Origin: Alviniconcha marisindica
Lineage: Eukaryota; Mollusca; Gastropoda; Provannidae
Direction of reading: 5' to 3'
DNA: 64,000 nt
Assembly: GCA_018857735.1 (NCBI GenBank)
Contig: JABMCL010000882.1
Coordinates: forward strand, 537,001 to 601,000
Every line of letters begins with the position of its first letter. The first letter of the stretch is position 1. The translations under genes were made by a program, and so were the position numbers. A model generated the notes under the pieces. That model was not told the DNA's origin, did not search any database, and saw nothing but the letters and a program-made list of their open reading frames with translations. This document shows positions 24,858 to 36,800 of the stretch, one piece after another.

Positions 24858-25455
24858 TTCACTGCACACTTCCAGTTGCTTTATTTGGAGAGACCCTAGC
24901 CTGTAAGAGATGTGCTACCTGTCTGAAGTGTTCAAGTCAGGTGTAATCTCAACACTTTCATGGATCATGATGCAGTACCTTCCTAACTTTTCCAGGATTT
25001 CCAAGGATCCGCCTCCTCAGTTTTCGACTCCTTGGGACTTTATTTACCACCAGTACCTAACCGTTAGCGCAGGCAACTGTAACCGCCATTCTCCTCATTT
25101 GAAGGATATCTGTCCGCTACCCTGTGATTGTATTTTCATCATAAATGCCTTGAAATGAAACAAAACCTAGTTTTACAGAACAATCCACGCATTTACACTC
25201 TGCTGCGCACACAAGCATGCAATCAGGACCTCGAACAGAAACAAAACGTAGCTGTTACCTTGCAATACAAAGGGACACAAGCCAGGAAAAGCACACCAAA
25301 GCTAGCTGAATTGAGCTCTCAGGTAACCAGTTATACACCATGCACTCAGGTCCACCTGTATCACTGACACCGAGGAGAATTTTCAAGGTGATGACAAAAA
25401 TTATGTGAACCAATTAGCACTGACGTGGTTTGAACAGTAAACAGTAGGCAACATA

Positions 25456-25498
<43 letters not shown>

Positions 25499-25520
25499 AC
25501 ACCACACACACACACACACA
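25456..25520 (+). repeat. (CA)n microsatellite
   Basis: About 30 CA dinucleotides, interrupted by CCACACCA near 25498. Confidence 0.95.
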
Positions 25521-27584
25521 GCCCCTCAATGAAACAGCAAGGCTTAGCGCAGAAATGCAGCTTTGCACTACGCCTGCAGGGGGCAACGACAACCCTGCCG
25601 CACGCTCACGCATTTGAAACTCATGCCATTCTTTATACATATCTGTCCTTGAGATAAAAACAAGAGTTGGGTATTCACAGGGCTCCAGCTGCACACAGCA
25701 TCAAAGCACCTACACATGCACACACCACGGACCATTCCTGCACTGGGAAATCATGCCACTCAAAACCCAGTCAAACTTGCACACAATACTGCTCACTTGT
25801 AGAAAAACGTTCATCTCACCAGACAAAAAAGAAAAGAAAAGAAAGGTTACCGCAGGTCATGAAAAGGAAACCAGTAGCACATAAATAAATAAATACCCCT
25901 CCCCATCAAATTTTGTTTCAATACCCCCTCCCCCACCCCCCGAAAAGAATCCCAAGAAGTTGAAGCAGTGACTCCCATTCTGACTCTGGCACAGTACATG
26001 ATTTACTTCTCAATCATAAGTACATGATTCTGCAACCAATCATAAGCACATCTTTCAGCATCCAGTCACCACACATTTTAGCATTTGATCATCCACCTCA
26101 AATGCAAAAGCTGGCACACAACACCACATTAACAAGATGAAAGCTTCTACACAGCATGTAGCATAACAAAACATTAACATGTATAATATACATATACATG
26201 TATAAACGCAAATATTTCTGACAGTTACTCACACCTCCAGACACACTAGAATTTGAAGTCAGATGAAGATCAAAGTGCTGCCACACTCTCACACACTGGT
26301 TTTTGCAATAATAATCACTATTTAAATATACAAGTTAATCTTTTATTTTTTTCACACTACTAGCTAGTGATCTGTACACACTCACCTGTGATTACGAGGG
26401 GAACGATGACACCATGAGCCTTTGACTTCATTACTGTGCTGGACAACTCGTTCTCAGTGAAACGGTGTTCATGGAAATTATTCACTATGAAGCATGTTGT
26501 TTAGCGTGGTACATAAGTAGAAACATGATTTTTAAACTTTAAAAACAAAAAACAACCTGCTGTATATAAATTTACACCAGGCTGAAATCTTTTCAGTGCA
26601 TAATTGTGCGCATGTAACGAGCCTAAAACCATACCAGGTTCATAAATATGTTTATAAAATGACCATTCTGCAAACATTCCTTTCTCTTCAATTTTTCTCG
26701 TGACTGTGACCACTTATTTGACAGAAATTTGCATTTACCTAAAAACAAAACAAAGAGAACGATATAATGTGTATATATTGGCAGTTGTACAAAGAACACA
26801 ATGAGACACATTTTCCTCATAGCTCCACTAAAACAGAATGAGCACGATGCTGTTACAAAAAATGTTGAGTGCCTCAGACACCAACAGTTCACCCCCCCCC
26901 CCCCCCGAAATCTAAAATAACCAATGCAGCAATAATACCAACCTATTCTAGCAAACACCCACCCCTGCTCCTTTACCACAGTGCTTTTCATCTTAGGAAC
27001 AAAGTACTCAAAATGGTGGACTGAGAGATCAGGTCAAACAGAAAGATAACATCATCGGGAAACACACCGTTCTGTGCAGATCTATCACAATATGAAACCT
27101 CAGAACAAAACTGAAGGCAAAAAGCAAAAACAAAACAAAACAAAAAAAGGATGTGCCTTAGAAATCTTGCTGTGGTAATGAATCCCCCAAGCAGAACAAT
27201 GTCAACACGCGACTTTTAGACAAATTCCCCAAAACCTCCTAGGTCTTTTTTTTAGTTTTTTAGGTATTGTTTTTTTTTGTTTTTTTTAAAGGAAAATCAT
27301 AAATCAACCCAAACCCCCAACTGGTCTTTCTCATCCAACAGAGCACAGGCCACCACTTTCCCTGACCTCAACATGCACGCACGCAAGCACCCACCCACAC
27401 TGTTTTCTCTGAACAACGAACACATGGAAGTATCTCGAGCAGTTAAGTCAAGTCATAGTGACAAACGGAGTCGTCGAGTCAGGCAAAGACACAATTGTCG
27501 GTCCATAATATGGCAGTAAAAAGCTGCAGTTCACAACAATTCCCGGGCCGCATGCTCTTTCCTCACATCTCTCACTCCACGCCT

Positions 27585-27807
27585 CTAGCCCATGTCCACA
27601 GGACTGGAGGCATCGGAATCACTGTCCTCATCCTCTTCGGAGAAGTTGGAGGGAGTATCAATGGCGGAGCGCGAGTTCTGGTCGTAGGACCCCGAACTGG
27701 ACTGGCGGGAGAGGGAGGCGGCAAGAATCTCAGAATCTTGAGACTCTGAGTGGTAGGTGAGGTAGGGCTGGCTGCTGGTGCTAGTGCTGCTGCTGGTCTG
27801 GCTGTAT
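27585..27807 (-). CDS. TFDP1: TFDP exon 11, acidic C-terminus
   Basis: The acceptor is gctgtttttgcag; the single leading base completes a Gln codon. It encodes [20 protein letters not shown] through [18 protein letters not shown] and stop, a Ser-rich linker and an acidic tail like that of vertebrate DP-1. The acceptor lies at the end of a 57-bp tandem array. Confidence 0.93.
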
Positions 27808-30800
27808 CTGCAAAAACAGCACGTTATAGTTCACACTGATGTATCCTTGTGCTGGTCTGGCTGTATCTGAAAACAGCACGTTATAGTTCACACTGATGTA
27901 TCCTTGTGCTGGTCTGGCTGTATCTGAAAACAGCACGTTATAGTTCACACTGATGTATCCTTGTGCTGGTCTGGCTGTATCTGAAAACAGCAACTAGCAT
28001 GCGCATTCCTAACTTCAAATTCAAAGTTGTGATCAAACAAAATGATGGAATATTTGTCTAAATACAGGCGCACAGGTTGAGAACCTTGTGCAAAATACCC
28101 AAGAGAAAAGGCTATTTTTCACTGTTACCACTCAGTGTCTTGAGACAAGACAACCATATGAAAGGAAGATGACACAAGGACTGGTATGCACTTACTGAGA
28201 TTGCTGACTGCCCACTGCTGATGGGTCAATGGGTCGAATCCCACTTGAACTGTGTGACAAAGAGCTGTTACCAGTGGCCATATCTGAAACAGGGGAGACA
28301 AAACAATGGATCTGAAGCGCATTAACTCTTTCCATCTGAAACTGGAGACAAAACAATGGATCTGAAGCGCATTAACTAACTCTTTCCATCTGAAACAGGA
28401 GAGATAAAACAATGGATCTGAAGCGCATTAACTAACTCTTTCCATCTGAAACAGGGGGAGACAAAACAATGGATCTGAAGCGCATTAACTAACTCTTTCC
28501 ATCTGAAACAGGGGGAGACAAAACAATGGATCTGAAGCGCATTAACTAACTCTTTCCATCAGAAACAGGGAAACAAACAATGGATCTGAGGTGCATTATT
28601 CTTTCCACTCTGCAGAGCAAGCAGGACTCGGGCACCCGACATCCGAGCACAATTCCAACATGGAAACAAGTTTGTGTAAACCCAGTGAACATACTGGATC
28701 CCATCCAGATCAGCTCAGGGCCATTGGCCAGAAGCAGGCCAGATGGTTCTTGCACACCAGTTTGCTTCCAGACCAGATCTTTCTGGCCAAAACCTGACAC
28801 AGTCAGCCCGGACCTGATCTTTCTGGCCAAAACCAGACACAGTCAGCCCGGACCAGATCTTTCTGGCCAAAACCCGACACAGTCAGCCCGGACCAGATCT
28901 TTCTGGCCAAAACCCAACACAAGTCAGCCAGAACCAAATTGGGTCCAGACTGGTTTTGCACAATATAATGTGGGCTGCCTGTGGAAGAAAGCTACTGAGT
29001 CTGAAAGTGGAAAACTGGTAGTGGGCACATTGCGTTCTGCCAGAACCAGGCCTGACAATTCTTGCACACAGGCTTGCTTCCAGACCAGATGCATCTGGCC
29101 AAAACCTGACCAGGCCACCCAATTGGACCAAATCAGATCCAGCATATACAACCTGGCCCAAATTTAGCTGCATGCTGGCCATAATGACCATAATCAAAAC
29201 GCTTCCCAATTGGATCCAGCATGTTTGCTTGGAATGAGTTTCTTGAACCACACCCATACCCAATTGTTTGAAATTTAGATGCTGTACAAACACATTGTGG
29301 ACGAACAGTTACCTCTACTTTAAAATCCCAAACAATGTAAACGTGTCCCTCCTACATCTCACATCAGTCTTACCACAGACCTTTATGTGTTTCTTGTACT
29401 GCTTCTTTTATTTGTGCACGTGTTGCTTGTGCGAGTGATAGTAAGGCTGCATGTGCGTGTGAGAGAGAGAGAGAGGGAGTAGGAGCATGTGCCGTGTGTA
29501 TGCATGTAAGTGAGCGAGAGAGTGGGTGAGTGAGTGAGCGAGAGTGTGTGTGTGCATCTGTGTGTACATACATTACAACACTGCCTCTAAAAGTGACACC
29601 AATGATCAGCCAATCGCACAACTCAAACACCAACCTATGACGTAGGGCTCCAACACCTTGGGCACCATTTTGGTGGCCTTGGCAAGGTTCTCTGCACTGC
29701 ATGCCCCCTTCTCTAAGCCTAATGCCATTCCCATGCGCTTCAACACCTCAATGTCATCATGAATTTCAAACGTATTGTCAAACTTGAACAGGTATTCGTA
29801 CCTGCAACAGACAAAAACAAGCACAAACATAAACAGCAAGCAACCACTGGCCTGTCAGTTCAAGAAAGAACCAAATCACAGTGAACATCATGGAACAATG
29901 GCTGTGTCCTACAGGTGGCTGCAGAAAGTGCCATGAGTTAGCTATGGTACTTGACATAATGCCTAGTCAATAGCACAGGTCACCATCATGTCAGCGCAAG
30001 CCATCGAACCACAAGTCTGATTCACAGCTCAAAACACATATTTTGTTTGAAGGAGACTGGTTGAAAACGGTGGCAGAAATGACAAGTTCTTTAGAGTTTT
30101 ACGTCCTGTCAACTGCGCAGGGTCACCTCACACCACACACACCGTCAAAGTTACTTCATTCCAGGCTAAAATGCAAGTCGCCAAACACACTTGAAACAGC
30201 TGGCTCATAAATCTACAAATACAATCAACGGCAAACACAACCAAGCTAAAAGAGTCGAGGATTAACAAAATCTCACTATTTTCATTTTATTTACCTACAG
30301 CTGAGAAAGATACTTCAAGGCAGATTCCCTGAGTTGTGTTTAACACAAAAGAGAAACAGAAATCACAAGTTTTTCTAATTTATTGTCATGATGCACAGTG
30401 ACACAGATTACTGTGAATACTGACTTGGTCAAGAAAAATGGCCTAAACAAGCATGTGTTAATGGAAAACCAAACCAAAGAAGCATCATGGGCTCTATCAA
30501 TATGAATGGGTTTTTTTTTTTTAAACAAACAAAAAAAAACCATTTCTGGTCCTGTTTGTTAAAAAATAATGACTGAAAGTCTCAAATGTTACATTTTCCC
30601 GCCAACTTCAGGTCTTCAATTCAGTTCCCCTTTAACCACAAATTAGAGTTCATAGGCCAGCAATACTAAAAGTGAGGATGATGAAGGCTAAAAAATTAGC
30701 CAGAAAATGATGACTTCACTGTGGAATCATACAAACAAGACCAAAACATGCTAGCTCTAGTGATTCAATAATTATTTGGCTTTAGACTCTTTATCTTTCT

Positions 30801-33800
30801 TCTTCTTCAATATGATTGTGTGTTTAATGCTTGTTACCACACTTTCCAACATGGCTGACAAGTTGCTGCTATGGAAACGCACATTTTGCTCAGGTCCAAA
30901 AATGCGATCATCCTGCAAAATTCTGATGCAAATTGGTACAGAAAGACTGCACTTATTCCGCATCCATTAAAAGCTTCTGATCTACAATTTCTTCTGGACA
31001 GCCGCTGATTCAGCAGCAATTTTCAAGCTGGCAGCTTGAAAGTCCAAACAGGTTCCAGTGCAACTGTGTGCATGCCTGTTACAGTGCGTGCATGCAGGCG
31101 ATAGCACGCACATAATTTATGCACTTCTTGCGACAGTGTGTGTAAGCAAGCATGTGTGTGCAAAGGATGCGGATAGGTTTTGGTGGAGTCAACTGGTTAA
31201 ACTTGTTTGTTTAACGCCGAGTTGTCTCCAAAGTGGTACTGGCAGGGACTGTGATTTCAGGAGGTGGCGGAAGAGAGAGACTATACCTAACGCTACACTG
31301 TCACCACCAGAATGACTCCTGCACTAAGATGGGCCGCAATGAGAGCCATTTTCATGTTTCAATAATAGTGAGGGACAAAGTCACAAGACAGCATCCACAG
31401 ACCACAAGCTGACTGTATCATGATGATGATGTGGGGCTTAATGCCCTTGGATGTCAGGATGACATATTAGGGACAAACTATAATACTACATCACTGACTT
31501 GTCATTAGATATACTGCAGTCGATGACGGTTTTCTTGCTGGTGTTGACAATGATGTAAGGGAGCTGAATGGCTGAGTTGGGTGCTGGCGCACCGTGGGCC
31601 TTCTCACGCTCACGATTTCTCTGCACAAGGTTTTTGAAGGCGATTTGCTGGAAATAAAAACCAGAAACCAAAATCACTAAAAACATTTTAACATGTAATG
31701 GCTTAAAACTGCCAACAAACACAAATATTTGGAGGAAAAAAAAGACACCTAACTACATATTATAAGCAGGGGATGGAAAAAGGGCTGAGGGGTGGGAAAG
31801 GGTAGAGGGAGGAATGTGGGAGAAAAAAGAATTTTACCTGCAATATAAGCTCTTGTAGCTGCTGCGTTTTCTGTTTGATGCGCTCAGCGCGTCTTTGTCG
31901 CTCAAGCTCCAGGTTGGTGCATTCCTGAGCAGAGTTGGTAGGCAATCCGATCCAGCGGATCTCCTTCTTCTCCTTGGAGATGATGTTCATGGCCATCAGC
32001 ACATTCAGCGCATCGTACACACGTCTCCGAATGTTCTTCTGGTCATAGGCCTGGAAGCAAGATATTCCATTCTCAGCACATCGCCGGTGCTCATCTACAA
32101 ATTTTCCTCCAGCTAATGGCATGAAAAGGAATAAGACGTTACCCGGCCAAAGGCACAAAAAGCAATGATATGAACTGACTAAAAGCATGAAAAATAATGA
32201 CATTACTATCAGTATGCAACACACACATTTCAGTCCTCAGGTCACAGATAGGTCTGGGAAGCAATGACAATATCTTCAGCTCATACGACACCCACACCTA
32301 CCAAAACATCCATCACACACAATCTCTAGGAGATAGTGACAAACCTCATGCAAGCAAGTGCCTTCAGATACTCTTCAAGTCAAAGTCCTGGGAAGCTGTG
32401 ACAGGTTTTATTCATTTTAAACACAACACATGGCAATTGCAGGATGAGCACAATCTGTCAGTCAGTCACGAAACAATTTCTGAAAGTACTACAGCAACAA
32501 TCAAGATCGGGGGAAAATAAACTGATCAATCTCACTTAAAAGCTCACCACTAAGTGAAAAGGTGGGTGTGGGTATGGCATGCAGCAATGTAAGTAAACCT
32601 GCACCTGTTAACCTTGTACAAAAACTACTCAATGTTCATGACTGAGCTCAACCCACAACAGTATGGGTTCTCTTTCGCTTGTAAGTGGTGGTCTTAACAC
32701 ATGCACTGGTCTTTAAAAACAACAACTTTATACTCTGCTGGTCTCAAGTCCCAACTGGTGAGAGTTCTTCCATGTGGGTGGACTTTGGTCGAACTGTGCT
32801 GTCTTCAAATGTGTTGTATTTATAAAGAGGTTGCCCTCTTTATAAATCATTTCATGGATCCGTGGAAGGAATCTAGCGTTGCACTCAAGTGTGCAAGGCA
32901 ACAGCAGCTACAAGAATTGGGTGACCCAACCCTGCAATGCCATACGCAGCGATGCATGGAATATTTGTCAACCAGTTCCTTACCAGTGACTGATCAGATG
33001 AAGGAACTATTCTGGGGTCACTGAACTCGGCCACAAGTTCGTCCGCAACCTCGTTGTAGGAGGTCACTCCTTTTCTTTGAACTTTTTCGCACACCTTCAT
33101 GGAGAAATGCCGCAAACCTTTCCCTCCCTTGTCCCCCTTTTTACTGCGCTTCCTACAGAGAAAAAAGTCAAATGAATTATGCATCAACTTAACGGGTGAT
33201 CAGCAAAAGCAGCATTTTATCATAAACATTCAATCAACAGAAAGAAATAAAATCTGTGACACACCACCTCACGCAATCACACACACATATATATATATAT
33301 CTTCTGGACAGCCACTGACTGGTATATATATCCAAGCATACTCACACAGGTACACACACATATTTTCTTAGCAGTAAGTCAACAAAACATTCAGCCCAGC
33401 ATAAATTTACGCACCCCTCTGAAAATTCTGAGTCAAAACCGAGATCTGCTCCTCGTTTCCGTGCTGACCAAGGGGATGTGTCCATCTGAACCACTGCTTG
33501 TCGGGCTGTGGGAGAGGCCATCACCTGATGCTGGATGACACAGTGTTGATTTCTTAAACAGGTTTTACTCGGGAAATGTTACAATTCATATTCTGTCATC
33601 ATGGTAGCATGGAAACACAGGAGTTAACACAAGAGTATATGTCTGCGCATAGATGGTTTTGAACAAAACACAAATTAACAAGATCAACTAGTACAGCAAA
33701 ACATTTAAACTGTTAAATGCTATTGACATCAGCCAAGACCAACTCTGGACCACACAATACTGTTATTGACATCAGCCATCATCAGATGCTGGACCACACA

Positions 33801-36800
33801 ATGCTAACTTGACATCAATCACAGTCTAAAAAATATACGCTTGTTTTCATTACTGGTAATAACTTATTCCCTTCTAACTGTACTGTCATTTAAAAAATAA
33901 AACAAGTAGTCATTAAAAGTCCGTGAACATTTTTCATTAGGATTATATATCATTTACATCTATAGGCAATTTAACTCTAGAGTAAGTGAAACAATTCCAA
34001 AGCACAAGCTACTGCTTGATAACACAGGCCTGCAGAACAAATGAGGAGAATGAAGCCCTGCTCTCCCATCCCCCCCCCCCCCCCCCCCCCCCCCCCACAG
34101 AATTTCAGAAAATGTATCCCCAAAAGAACCCCCCCACATTAATGTTAGGAGACAAGTAAAACTATGTTCCTAGTCTTACAGGTATACAAACATGTCTTAC
34201 GTCTAAAGATTCCTACAAAAGCCTCACATGCCTGTAAATCATGTTCCAGACACAACAACCGAACAGAGCATTCTACCACCGTCTGTTCGATCTACATCCA
34301 GGTGTTATTAGGCAGAGAGAAAAGGAGGCAAACACTTGCAGTGTGGACACTTACGTGTTGTGTGGCCACTGCTTTGGGCAGAAGCTGGGGCGGGTCAACT
34401 TTGTAGGGGGACATTTTGCTGGGGGTCTGGGAGAAAGGCACCGCCACATACTGTACAGTCTCTGTAACAATCATACCACAGTGGCCAGTGATTTTCAGTC
34501 TCCAAGTGTAACAACCACACCGCAGTAACTAGACTACGACTACTAGCAGTAGTACTGTACAGTCTAATTGTGACACTCATACCACAGTAACTAGTGCTGT
34601 GTGGTCTCTGTAAGTTTAACAATCACACCATGGTAACTAGACTTACTAGTACTGTTAACAATCATACCACCAGTCCTGTACAGTCTCTGTAATATACTAC
34701 AGTAACTAGTCCTGACCTCCTGTACAGTCAGTTCTGTATGGCCTCTGTGACAATAATACCACAGACTGACTGAAACTAGCACTGTAGTCACTGGAACAAT
34801 CATACCACAGTAACTGGTGATGTAGGGTCTCTGGAACAATCATAACTACTAAACTAGTACAGTCGTAATACTAATAGTACTGTCTCTAGTACAGTCTGAA
34901 ACTACTGTCTCTAGTAGTAGTACAGTCTGAAACAACCACTTTTTTGTTGTTGCCATCTTCTTGTAAAGCACTTTGAAGTATTTAGTTTACCATAATGTAC
35001 CATTATTATTACTAATATTAGTCACAATAGTAACTGATTCAATAATGCTGACATGTACAGTCCAGTCAGCATTTATGTGTACTGTCTCTCTCAAACATTT
35101 TTGTCAAAATAACTAATAGCACCAAAATGTACTGCACAATCTTTCGTAACAATAAATAAATCATATTACAATAGCAAGTACTGCATGTGTACAGTGTACA
35201 GTCCAATCACCAAACACACCAGTCACTAGCACTGTACAGTCTCTGTAACAACCACTCTAAGTATAACTTAACTAATACTGAGAACCCTTCTTTCAAGACC
35301 ACACTATCAGCCGAGTTGTTTGTATCCCACTAGATGCTTTTTCAGACATATAATGAAAGCCCTACAAAATAACTCACACCTGGCCAAGAAATGTATATAG
35401 TGACATTTTAAGAGCAGTAAAATGAAAGCAGTAAAGCTAACTTTCCCAAAAGTCAGACGCTACCATCAGAAATAGAAATGTGTAACAGATCAACACGGAT
35501 GTGTCACTAGCATTTCTGATTTTGTACTGACGTGTTTTTGATGTTGAAGCTTCTTTGAATCCTTTTAAATCACCATTGGCATCGATAATTCCCACCTGCA
35601 ACAAACACAAGCCACTGAATCGACAGACAGTCAAAAATACTCTACACACACTCTCTCTCTCTCTCTCTCTACAACAGCCAACTCTGAGCTGACTGTTCTG
35701 TATATTATTAGTATACTGCCAACAACACACACAGAAAGCTATATAAGAAAATATATACATAAAAATTCAAATGCAGAATTAGTTGCTGTTTCTACCTGTT
35801 CACTTTCACAACATAAGCCATCTGGACTTTTAATCCACCGACCCCCAACTTGTCCACAGACCAAGAAGCTGGTATGAATGAGTCATCCCTTCCGGTCACC
35901 TCAATGCAGCCTATTACATTTACAAGCAGTGGCAGGGAAACTTTCAGTTTCAGGCTTGACTGGTCTGTTGGTTCAGGCCACCTCCCCAACGTCCCTAAGA
36001 GTACCACAATGGCACTGTGGTAAATTAGAGCCTTTTGTCAGCCAGGCGTGATGCAGGCCTTTCAGTTCCATTCATGCCATGTGTACATACACACACATGT
36101 ACACAATGCCAGTTACTGACAACAGCCACGCTTCTGTCATTTGTCAATGTTGCTGTGCAAACACTGGCAGAGAAAATCTAGGACAAACAGAACGTTTTGA
36201 ATCTCCCCTCTTCGCCATTCACTCATGACGCTTTGAGTCTGAACAACTCTTTTTTTTCTTTTCTTTTAATGGCAGACCATTTCAATGTAATGTTCTCACA
36301 AGTACCCAAACTGCAATCAGTCAAATTCACACACAAGTTTTGTGGCTTCAGTTTTACACCCCAACCATCCCTGACCATGTTGCAAAAGTTTACCGCTTTT
36401 GCAACCAACACTGTCCTGCTTGCTACCAAAGCCATATACATAACCACACAGAAACATGGACCCATTTAATATCAATACACAACATTTACTGCTCTGGGTT
36501 TTTTGGTGGTTTTCTTAACAATATTTACCAAAAGAAGCCAGCCATGGTGGCATTTAAAAGAAATATTGTGTCTGCACCTAAGTACTGCAGCTAGCAGAAA
36601 TGAAAAGAATACTCAGTGTGTGTGTGTGTGTGGGGGGGGGGGGGGGGTGGGGGGGGAGTACACAGGCAACCACATCTGCCTTATGAGAAAGATGATTTAA
36701 AATTAACCTGACAACCACATCAACCACCATGCAATATGCATGACACTTAAGGGTGCAAAACCTTCATCAACAGCCCCCACAGTCTAAAGCACTGGGGGCC

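Larger units (their letters stand above)
15141..27584 (-). other. long gene-free region, 3' side of TFDP
   Basis: No coding exon is recognised on either strand. The part nearest 27584 must hold the TFDP 3' UTR; a TTTATT (AATAAA on the minus strand) at 26342-26347 is one of several possible polyadenylation signals. The rest is single-copy-looking AT-rich DNA mixed with the repeats listed separately. Confidence 0.5.

Noticed and set aside
28580..29167. 195-residue + strand frame
   Set aside because: Lies over a 40-bp tandem array in a TFDP intron, antisense to the gene, without homology.
34355..34426. Shorter TFDP exon 4 using the better polypyrimidine acceptor ctttctcccag
   Set aside because: Its phase does not match exon 3 and would create a stop within the exon; the acceptor at 34462 restores frame and adds a VAVP motif shared with DP proteins.
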